From contig CAJTIR010000028.1 in assembly GCA_910576385.1 (NCBI GenBank), positions 1 through 53,982 on the forward strand: a stretch of DNA of 53,982 nucleotides, read 5' to 3'. Position numbers and translations under genes: made by a program. The notes beneath the pieces are model-generated. The model was not told the origin of the DNA and ran no database searches. It was given only the letters and a program-made list of their open reading frames with translations. Positions 48,211 through 53,982 of the stretch are shown here, one piece after another. The stretch is from Lachnospiraceae bacterium (GTDB taxonomy: Bacteria; Bacillota; Clostridia; Lachnospirales; Lachnospiraceae). Position 1 is the stretch's first letter. Every line of letters begins with the position of its first letter.

Positions 48211-48348
48211 TGTAAACTACACAGGAAACGGATGGAAAGTTTGTGCATCTTATGGCGCAGATATGAGTGGATAATCTGCGGAATCTGATTTAACATGGCA
48301 CTACCCCAAAGGGCGCTGCCGGGAACGGCGGCAGAAAAATAAAGGAGG
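48211..48348 (+). promoter_or_regulatory. Accessory cassette leader, copy 8 (diverged)
   Basis: GTAAACTACACA (48212-48223) faces TTTGTGCATCTTAT (48240-48253). Then AGTGGATAATCTGCGGAATC, TGATTTAACATGGCACTACC, CCAAAGGGCGC, a GCTGCCGGG hairpin, and AAAGGAGG. The outline is that of the family though the promoter boxes have drifted. It precedes the 21-residue leader frame at 48358. Confidence 0.6.
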
Positions 48349-48357
48349 CACACGCCT

Positions 48358-48423
48358 ATGAAAAAACAGTTTATGGAAACAGCCCGCCTGCCACGCAGGG
48401 GGCGGCGGAAGGAGGGATGCTGA
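48358..48423 (+). CDS. 21-residue leader peptide or very small protein
   Basis: ATG at 48358 follows AAAGGAGG and encodes MKKQFMETARLPRRGRRKEG plus Cys, then TGA overlaps the next gene's ATG (TGATG). The GGAGGG for the next gene lies within this frame. It looks like a coupled leader, basic in charge. Confidence 0.55.
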   Translation: MKKQFMETARLPRRGRRKEGC

Positions 48424-48701
48424 TGTTCACTGCGAAAGAACGCACACTTCTCACTTCCCCTTACTTCCGGCTCATCCGCCAGACGGATGACTTCTTTGAG
48501 GTCCAGTCCAGATGCACCAAACACTGCTGGATCGTCCAGAAACTTTCCTATGACCGGTATCCGGTCCGCATCTACCACAAGCACACGAAGGGGACGGCCT
48601 ACTACCATAGGCACGGCCATGCCAGCACGGTATCCTCCGCCGTCCGGCAGATCAAGAGCCACGATGTGTGGCAGCTAAACGGGAGGCGCGCCATGGCGTA
48701 A
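48423..48701 (+). CDS. Uncharacterised basic phage protein
   Basis: A 92-residue basic protein (MFTAKERTLLTSPYFRLIRQ, 'TKHCWIVQKLSYDRYPVRIY', 'HKHTKGTAYYHRHGHASTVS') with an unusually high content of His, Lys, Arg and Tyr. The ATG at 48423 is 6 bases from GGAGGG and overlaps the leader peptide's stop. The family occurs in Firmicute prophages and ICEs without known function; its charge suggests nucleic acid binding. It lies in the lysogenic-conversion region between lysin and recombinases. Confidence 0.65.
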   Translation: MFTAKERTLLTSPYFRLIRQTDDFFEVQSRCTKHCWIVQKLSYDRYPVRIYHKHTKGTAYYHRHGHASTVSSAVRQIKSHDVWQLNGRRAMA

Positions 48702-48901
48702 AGCCCGGCGCGAATAGTGACAAGCCTGCGGCACATAAAATGTCGTGGGCCATTTTTTGATTTCAGGGGGTTCAGTTCCCCCGTTTCCGTGGCCTATATG
48801 TGAAAGCTATTTTTCCGCACGGCGGGAGGCGCAGAAAAAATGCCGATGCAACCGTCCGATTCCCGTCCCTGCGGTGGCATATGGCAGGAGGTGTGTTTTT
48901 C

Positions 48902-49327
48902 ATGACGGAGGAACAGAAAAGGAAGGTTTCAGACCTGCGGCGGGCAGGCATGGGATATACGGAGACGGCAAGGCTGGCGGGCGTGTCCAGGGACGCGGTG
49001 CGCAGCTTCTGCAGGAGGAACGGCCTGGCGGGGCAGGCGGCGCAGGACGGGCAGGAGGACGCCCAGGCGCAGGAAGGCATCTGCCGGGAATGCGGGAAGC
49101 CGCTGCAGCAGACGGCGGGCGTGAAGCGGCGGGCGTTCTGCTCCAGGGAGTGCCGGGAGAAGTGGTGGCACGGGCATCCGGAGCAGATAAGGCAGAGGGC
49201 GGTGTATTCCTTCACCTGCGCCGGGTGCGGGGAGCAGTTTGACGTCTATGGGGATTCCAGGAGGAAATACTGCTCCCACGGGTGCTATATAAAAGCCAGG
49301 TTCGGGGGAGGCGGCGCAGATGAGTGA
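48902..49327 (+). CDS. HTH and zinc-ribbon DNA-binding protein near recombinases
   Basis: A 141-residue protein. An N-terminal resolvase-type helix-turn-helix ('VSDLRRAGMGYTETARLAGV', 'SRDAVRSFCRRNGL') is followed by zinc-binding pairs 'CRECGKPL' and 'FCSRECREKWW', then 'FTCAGCGEQFDVYGDSRRKY' with 'CSHGCY'. Such proteins sit directly before serine recombinase pairs in Clostridial prophages; a directionality factor or recombination helper is plausible but unproven. AGGAGG is ~11 bases before the ATG. Confidence 0.75.
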   Translation: MTEEQKRKVSDLRRAGMGYTETARLAGVSRDAVRSFCRRNGLAGQAAQDGQEDAQAQEGICRECGKPLQQTAGVKRRAFCSRECREKWWHGHPEQIRQRAVYSFTCAGCGEQFDVYGDSRRKYCSHGCYIKARFGGGGADE

Positions 49328-49496
49328 GGGGGAATTCCGCGCGGAGATGCGCTACCGGATGTCGCTTGCCGTGGCGCGGGCGATGCTCGAAGAAGGCGCC
49401 ATCACCAAAGAGGAATATTCGGAAATTGATACAATACTTTTGCAGAAACACCGGCCAATTCTGGGTACATTATTAGCCGGAAAAACCTTGCAATAA
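49320..49496 (+). CDS. SHOCT-like small protein
   Basis: A 58-residue protein. 'AMLEEGAITKEEYSEIDTIL' is a SHOCT-like short helical motif (often C-terminal in other proteins). The ATG at 49320 overlaps the previous gene by 8 bases. It precedes the first serine recombinase and is part of the same cluster. Function unknown. Confidence 0.7.
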   Translation: MSEGEFRAEMRYRMSLAVARAMLEEGAITKEEYSEIDTILLQKHRPILGTLLAGKTLQ

Positions 49497-49541
49497 GTGC
49501 GGTCTGGAGTGATGAATGGTAGCGGAAAGGAGTGGTTTCTA

Positions 49542-51095
49542 TTGAAGAAAATCAGAAAAATCGAGCCGGCCCTCCCCGCACTGGCAGGGCGGAAAAAGGT
49601 GGCCGCCTATGCCCGTGTTTCGAGGGACACGGAGCGGCTCATGAATTCCGTTTCCGCACAGATAAGCCATTACAGTGCGCTCATCCAGAACAATCCGGAA
49701 TGGGAATACGCAGGGGTGTACGCGGACTGCGGGATATCCGGGACAGGGACGGCCAGGCGCGGCGAATTCTTAAGGATGCTCGCCGACTGCGAGGCGGGCA
49801 GGATCAACATCATCCTGACGAAATCCATCAGCCGCTTCGCAAGGAACACGGTCGACCTTCTGGAGACGGTCAGGCATTTGAAGTCCCTCGGCATCGAGGT
49901 GCGGTTCGAGAAGGAACATATCAATTCGCTTTCAGAGGATGGGGAGCTGATGCTCTCGCTCCTGGCGTCCTTTGCACAGGAGGAGAGCCGGAGCATCTCG
50001 GAAAACGTGAAGTGGGGAGTCAGGCGGCGGTTCCAGTCCGGCGAGATCGGGACGGCGAACAAGCACATCCTCGGATACCGGTATGATGAGGATGAGAAAA
50101 AATATGTCATCATACCGGAAGAGGCGGAAGCAGTCCGCTGGATGTTCCAGATGTACATTGACGGCGTTTCCTTCCGCCGGATTGCGGAGAACATGAACAG
50201 GGTGGGCATCCGCACCACTCTTGGCAACGATTTCCAGGAAGCCTCGGTGCGGCAGCTCATTTTCAACGAGGTCTATGCCGGCGACATCCGGCGGCAGAAA
50301 TGCTACATGGCGGACCCCATCACCAAGGCAAAGGTAAAGAACGGCGGGGAGCTGCCGCAGTATTACATGGCAGACTGCCATGAAGCCATCATTGACCGGG
50401 AAACCTACGCAAAGGTCCAGGCGGAGATGGAACGGCGGGCGGGGCTTGTCAATCCCGCCTACCCTTTTACAGGGAAGATGAAATGCGGCGTCTGCGGGCA
50501 GCCGTTCACACGGAAGAAAGGGACCATAAGGGGGAAGACCTATGTACACTGGATATGCCGCTCCAAAAAGGAGACGGGCATGAGCTGCACCAGCGTGAAT
50601 TTCAGCGAGGAAGAGCTGGAGCGGATTTCGGCGCGGACGCTTGGAATGGATGAGTTTGACGGGGCTGTGTTTGAAAAGGCTGTCCGGGGCATCACCGTCA
50701 TGGAAAACGGGGACCTGGAATTCCATCTCACCGGCGGGGAGACGAAAGTCTGGAAGAACCTGCACCTGGACCCGCCCAGGCACATCGCCACGGTCACGGA
50801 CTGCTTCCAGGGGAAGATACGGTGCGCCGCCTGCGGGAATACATACCACCGGGTGAACGGCGCGGGGAAGTGGGTGTACTGGTACTGCATCGGCAAGAAA
50901 AGGAAGAATGTGGAGTGCCATAACCCGAACTACACCGATTACAAGCTGAGGCAGGTTTCCGCGCACATGATGGGGCTGGAGGAATTTGACGAAGCGGAGT
51001 TTGAAAAGCAGATAGAGGAAATCACGGCATTTCCGGATGGCAGCCTGGAATTCAATTTTTATGGAAGGAGGAAAGAGCGATGGCAAAGAGCGTGA
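49542..51095 (+). CDS. Large serine recombinase 1
   Basis: A 517-residue recombinase. The catalytic domain has Ser27 in 'YARVSRDTE', 'YADCGISGTGTARRGEFLRM', and 'LTKSISRFARNTVDLLETVR', ending 'SFAQEESRSISENVKWGVRR'. The recombinase domain then has two zinc ribbons ('KCGVCGQPFTRKKGTIRG' with CRS, and 'IRCAACGNTYHRV' with 'WYCIG'). TTG start at 49542 behind AAAGGAGTGG; no ATG fits. It overlaps the second recombinase by 16 bases. Tandem serine recombinases of this kind integrate some Clostridial prophages and ICEs. Confidence 0.93.
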   Translation: MKKIRKIEPALPALAGRKKVAAYARVSRDTERLMNSVSAQISHYSALIQNNPEWEYAGVYADCGISGTGTARRGEFLRMLADCEAGRINIILTKSISRFARNTVDLLETVRHLKSLGIEVRFEKEHINSLSEDGELMLSLLASFAQEESRSISENVKWGVRRRFQSGEIGTANKHILGYRYDEDEKKYVIIPEEAEAVRWMFQMYIDGVSFRRIAENMNRVGIRTTLGNDFQEASVRQLIFNEVYAGDIRRQKCYMADPITKAKVKNGGELPQYYMADCHEAIIDRETYAKVQAEMERRAGLVNPAYPFTGKMKCGVCGQPFTRKKGTIRGKTYVHWICRSKKETGMSCTSVNFSEEELERISARTLGMDEFDGAVFEKAVRGITVMENGDLEFHLTGGETKVWKNLHLDPPRHIATVTDCFQGKIRCAACGNTYHRVNGAGKWVYWYCIGKKRKNVECHNPNYTDYKLRQVSAHMMGLEEFDEAEFEKQIEEITAFPDGSLEFNFYGRRKERWQRA

Positions 51096-52657
51096 TCACG
51101 ATACCGGCCACGGTGAACAGGCACACGGCGGCGCCGATAGGCAGCTACAAAAAGCGCAGGGTTGCGGCTTATGCCCGTGTTTCTACCGACCATGAGGAGC
51201 AGCAGAGCAGCTACGAGGCGCAGGTGGACTATTACACGAACTACATCAACGGGCGCGAGGATTGGGAATTCGTATCTGTATATGCGGACGAAGGCATAAC
51301 CGGCTGTAACACGAAAAAGCGCGACGGCTTCAACAAAATGGTGGAGGACGCGCTTTCCGGCGCCATCGACCTCATCATCACCAAGAGCGTCTCCCGCTTC
51401 GCAAGGAACACGGTGGACAGCCTCACGACCATCCGGAAGCTGAAGGAGAACAGGGTGGAGTGCTACTTCGAGAAAGAGAACATCTGGACGTTTGACAGCA
51501 AGGGCGAGCTGCTCCTTACCATCATGTCCTCGCTGGCGCAGGAGGAGAGCCGGAGCATCTCGGAGAACTGCACCTGGGGGCAGAGGAAGCGGTTCGCGGA
51601 CGGCAAGGTCACGGTGCCGTTCAAGCGGTTCCTGGGCTACGACCGGGGCGAAGATGGAAACCTCGTCATCAACGAGGAACAGGCGGAGACCGTCCGCAGG
51701 ATTTACGGCCTCTTCCTGCAGGGGCGCTCGCCCCACGCAATCGCAAAACTGCTGACGGCGGAGGGCATCCCATCGCCCGGCGGCAAGGAGGCATGGTCTT
51801 CCAGCACGGTCAAAAGCATTCTTACCAACGAAAAATATAAAGGCGACGCTCTCCTGCAGAAGGTGTACACGGTGGACTTCCTCACCAAGCAGAAGAAGGT
51901 AAACGAGGGCGAGGTGCCGCAGTATTATGTGGAGAACAACCACCAGGCCATCATCAGCCCGTCCGTGTTCGAGGAGGCGCAGCACCAGATGGCGGCCAGG
52001 CATTCCGGGAAGAACCGGGCGGGCAGCATGGGCGTATTCTCCGGCCGGATAAAATGTGCGGACTGCGGGGGCTGGTATGGCTCCAAGGTGTGGCATTCCA
52101 ACAGCAAGTACCGCAAGACCATCTGGCAGTGCAACCACAAGTTTGACGGCGGGGAGAAATGCGGCACGCCCCACCTTGACGAGGAAACCATCAAACAGCT
52201 TTTCCTGAAAGCGGCCAATGCCATCTTTGCAGAAAAGGACGGGGTGCGGGAGGATTACGATTCCATAAAAGACACGCTTTTCGGCACCGCGGAGCTGGAG
52301 ACGGAGCGCCTGCGGCTGCAGGAGGAGATGAACGTGGTGGCGGAGCTGATTGGACAGTGCATGGCGGAGAATGCCCGCGTCGCCCTTGACCAGACGGAGT
52401 ACCAGAAAAAGTATGACGGGCTGGCGGGGCGGTTCAACCGGGCGAAGGGGCGGCTTTCGGAAGTCAGCCAGGCCATCACGGAGCGGCAGGCGAAGCGGGA
52501 GAAGATCGGGAGGTTTGTTTCCGCCCTGGAAAAGCGGGACGGCCCGCTCACGGAATTTAACGAGGACGACTGGTACAGCCTTGTGGAGTACGCCACGGTG
52601 TACAGCAGGGAGGACATCCGCTTCACTTTCAAGAACGGGATGGAGATAAAGGCATGA
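51080..52657 (+). CDS. Large serine recombinase 2
   Basis: A 525-residue recombinase with Ser35 in 'YARVSTDHEEQQ', 'YADEGITGCNTKKRDGFNKM', 'ITKSVSRFARNTVDSLTTIR' and 'LAQEESRSISENCTWGQRKR'; one zinc ribbon ('IKCADCGGWYGSKVW', 'WQCNHKF', 'KCGTPHL'); and a C-terminal coiled coil (~415-495). It shares the catalytic half with the first recombinase but has a different zinc-ribbon layout, so the pair is an ancient duplication. Start ATG 51080 overlaps the first gene's end. The gene lies next to the right prophage border. Confidence 0.93.
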   Translation: MAKSVITIPATVNRHTAAPIGSYKKRRVAAYARVSTDHEEQQSSYEAQVDYYTNYINGREDWEFVSVYADEGITGCNTKKRDGFNKMVEDALSGAIDLIITKSVSRFARNTVDSLTTIRKLKENRVECYFEKENIWTFDSKGELLLTIMSSLAQEESRSISENCTWGQRKRFADGKVTVPFKRFLGYDRGEDGNLVINEEQAETVRRIYGLFLQGRSPHAIAKLLTAEGIPSPGGKEAWSSSTVKSILTNEKYKGDALLQKVYTVDFLTKQKKVNEGEVPQYYVENNHQAIISPSVFEEAQHQMAARHSGKNRAGSMGVFSGRIKCADCGGWYGSKVWHSNSKYRKTIWQCNHKFDGGEKCGTPHLDEETIKQLFLKAANAIFAEKDGVREDYDSIKDTLFGTAELETERLRLQEEMNVVAELIGQCMAENARVALDQTEYQKKYDGLAGRFNRAKGRLSEVSQAITERQAKREKIGRFVSALEKRDGPLTEFNEDDWYSLVEYATVYSREDIRFTFKNGMEIKA

Positions 52658-52665
52658 GAATATAG

Positions 52666-52700
52666 TCCCCCGGAGCAGGGAAGAAAACGGCTCCGGGGGA
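52666..52700. terminator. Hairpin at right end of prophage
   Basis: TCCCCCGGAGC (52666-52676) and GCTCCGGGGGA (52690-52700) form a perfect 11-bp stem with a 13-nt loop. There is no long T-run. It separates the recombinase gene from the convergent host gene. Confidence 0.6.
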
Positions 52701-52739
52701 TTCTGTGTGGTTAATGTTTATGCTGCTATTTGTGTGGGA

Positions 52740-53741
52740 TCATGCTTTGATGGGAAAGCTGATTTCTGCATCATTCTTTGGCTTTATCTGGAATACCATC
52801 CGCCACTGCACTTCTGACACAGGCTCAAAATGCAGGGAGGAAGCTGCCATCCGTTTGTCAGGAGCAGCATTTTTCCCGGCCATAAAAACTGCTGTGGGGC
52901 CGTCTGACCTGCCCGGCTGCCCTTGGGCATCACCCATTCTTGGGCGGTCGCCTTCTGCGCAGTCGCGGATGCAAAAAAGGCTGCGGTCTATTTCTGGTGC
53001 AATGCTGTAAGAGAGTATCTGGCAGTATTCTGGGTAAACCACACCTTTCGCTCCAATTTCTGCGAAGCTGTTCCTGATCTGTTCGCAGCCATGTAGTGTC
53101 AGAGTGTATTCCTGACCGGTTATGGGATGGGCTGTCTTTACCGTTTTGCTATCGCAGGAAACGCCAGAGGAAAAATGCCCCGCAGTGATGGAGATTAAGT
53201 TTGCCTGGAAAGCAAGTGATATTTTCTGAGGGGACAGTATCGGTTCTCCGTCCCAGTCATAGCAAAGCCGTTCAAAATACCAGCAGCATTCCCTGTCGCA
53301 GGCATAAGCATCCATCCATTCCTCCGCAGTTTTGTTATTTTCAAAACCGTCTTCGCTGGCAGGTACATTCCCCATCTGAATTACATTTTCCGGATACCAT
53401 CTCAGGCTGCTGCTCATGTGGCGCACCAGTGGCGTACCATCAAGGCATATTTCTACGGCAAATTCCCTGCTTCCGGGGTTGTCCGCATCTATCTGTTCAA
53501 ATTCTTCTGGGGTTTTTAGGGACATCCGCCGCGCATAATCCCATTTTTTCAGGAATGCCGCCATATCCTCTATCGGGATTTTTGCGCATACATCAAGGGC
53601 GGCGCCTGCTTTGCCTACATAGACTGCTGGGATAAGTATTTCCTGTTCGCCCCATAGAAAAGAGTGATTGACAGGGAGGGCTGTCAGCTTGGTTTCAGGC
53701 GAGCCTTTCCCCCATATATTGTTATCATGGTATACGTCCAT
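52740..53741 (-). CDS. Uncharacterised 333-aa protein
   Basis: A 333-residue soluble protein (MDVYHDNNIWGKGSPETKLT, 'VEICLDGTPLVRHMSSSLRW', 'DAYACDRECCWYFERLCYDW', 'HPITGQEYTLTLHGCEQIRN') with many Cys and Trp residues and no signal peptide. Segments alternate strand and helix. The family is not recognised. AAGGAGG is 8 bases before the ATG, and a good sigma-A promoter lies at 53774-53802. It is probably a host gene bordering the prophage, transcribed toward it. Confidence 0.75.
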   Translation of the reverse strand: MDVYHDNNIWGKGSPETKLTALPVNHSFLWGEQEILIPAVYVGKAGAALDVCAKIPIEDMAAFLKKWDYARRMSLKTPEEFEQIDADNPGSREFAVEICLDGTPLVRHMSSSLRWYPENVIQMGNVPASEDGFENNKTAEEWMDAYACDRECCWYFERLCYDWDGEPILSPQKISLAFQANLISITAGHFSSGVSCDSKTVKTAHPITGQEYTLTLHGCEQIRNSFAEIGAKGVVYPEYCQILSYSIAPEIDRSLFCIRDCAEGDRPRMGDAQGQPGRSDGPTAVFMAGKNAAPDKRMAASSLHFEPVSEVQWRMVFQIKPKNDAEISFPIKA

Positions 53742-53773
53742 TCCGTGTGCCTCCTTAAGTGTTCAATGAAGCA

Positions 53774-53802
53774 ATTATACCACGGATGCCAGGATATTTC
53801 CA
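53774..53802 (-). promoter_or_regulatory. SigA-type promoter for the 333-aa gene
   Basis: On the minus strand: TGGAAA (53802-53797), 17 bases, TATAAT (53779-53774), then the gene start at 53741 with AAGGAGG between. Both boxes and the spacing fit a vegetative promoter. Confidence 0.7.
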
Positions 53803-53821
53803 AAGCTTTTGATTTTTTATG

Positions 53822-53960
53822 GGAAAAATCACGGAGTATAGGAAAAATCGTGGAGTATGGGGAAAAATCACGGGGTATAGGAAAAATCATGGAGTATGAT
53901 AAAAAATCGCGGGGTATCGGTAAAAAATCATGGGGTTTAAGGAAAAATCAAATTGTATCA
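53822..53960. repeat. Seven ~20-bp tandem repeats upstream of promoter
   Basis: Units of the form GGAAAAATCACGGAGTATA start at 53822, 53841, 53860, 53880, 53899, 53919 and 53940, with variation at the CACGGAG core (CGTGGAG, CATGGAG, CGCGGGG). The period is 19-21 bp. The array ends about 20 bases from the -35 box of the minus-strand promoter. It has no unique spacers, so it is not CRISPR; a binding array or AT-rich phase-variable tract is likelier. Both strands show short repeated frames but no real gene. Confidence 0.7.
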
Positions 53961-53982
53961 AAGACAGCGTTTACATAGATGA

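Larger units (their letters stand above)
9688..52700 (+). mobile_element. Complete HK97-type siphophage prophage with two serine recombinases
   Basis: Ordered modules are present: replication, HNH-terS, methyltransferases and accessory genes, terL-portal-ClpP protease-capsid-connectors-tail, tape measure, fibre, holin, lysin and serine recombinases. All are on + except one SymE-like gene. The boundaries are approximate: the left is set by the operator-like palindrome and first phage gene, the right by the terminator after the second recombinase. I could not find a convincing att repeat. No CI-like repressor, antirepressor or Cro is recognised, so lysogeny control must rest on something else or on a gene outside the edges. 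Confidence 0.85.

Noticed and set aside
9000-52740. attL/attR direct repeats
   Set aside because: I compared the gap before 9736 with the sequence after 52657 and found only chance matches of about 8 bases; not enough to call an attachment core.
53822-53960. CRISPR array
   Set aside because: The units are contiguous with a 19-21-bp period and no unique spacers, and no cas genes are present.
53664-53978. 104-codon frame reading through the tandem repeats on +
   Set aside because: It is antisense to the start of the 333-aa gene and only appears open because the repeats lack stops in that frame.
1-53982. tRNA or rRNA genes
   Set aside because: No cloverleaf-like segment, CCA-ended hairpin set or rRNA signature was noticed on either strand.

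Overview
The window comes from a low-to-mid GC Firmicute, most likely a gut Lachnospiraceae/Clostridia species. This is an inference from strong AAGGAGG ribosome sites, frequent TTG/GTG starts, an AgrC/AgrA-like (LytTR) two-component pair, and the style of the prophage genes. No taxonomic marker gene is present.

Host left flank (1-9.3 kb). The first kilobase is repeat-rich and non-coding: a ~21-bp TGACCCCT array, a dispersed TATCACGGAAAC-type repeat and a 16-bp-stem hairpin. It is followed by a small membrane zinc-ribbon protein, the stub of an FAD oxidoreductase, an AraC regulator with a cupin neighbour, and a LytTR response regulator with its sensor kinase. The same LytTR-type direct-repeat site lies in front of both the small membrane protein (965) and the response regulator (3053). 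Directly downstream of the kinase, and overlapping it, begins a run of six uncharacterised proteins (5.2-8.9 kb). Three of their intergenic gaps carry the same stem-loop element.

Prophage (about 9.7-52.7 kb, nearly all on +). A complete HK97-type siphophage is visible: early/replication genes (sigma-like protein, RecB/Cas4-like nuclease, ssDNA-binding-like protein, family A DNA polymerase, D5-type primase-helicase, VRR-NUC, SNF2 helicase, ArpU-like regulator); HNH; terS; two DNA methyltransferases; a 5-kb accessory block; terL, portal, ClpP-type protease, capsid, connectors and major tail protein; a tail chaperone with a -1 slippery site; tape measure, baseplate/fibre, holin and lysin; and two overlapping large serine recombinases at the right end. 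No CI-like repressor was recognised. Two HNH-AP2 homing-type endonucleases sit in the early and methyltransferase regions.

Most unusual part. A ~125-bp cis cassette occurs eight times: imperfect inverted repeat, TTGCTA box, conserved TTYAGAGCGAATATGTGTAC block, CCGAAAGG, strong ribosome site. It precedes otherwise unrelated accessory genes: a virulence-related protein, an amidoligase + gamma-glutamylcyclotransferase operon, several small unknown proteins, a short-leader gene pair, and a SymE-like toxin on the opposite strand. This looks like a prophage-internal accessory regulon built from promoter cassettes, with an amidoligase/GGCT peptide-tagging or small-molecule system at its centre.

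Host right flank (52.7-54 kb). One uncharacterised 333-aa gene lies on the minus strand with a good promoter. A ~20-bp tandem repeat array is immediately upstream of that promoter.
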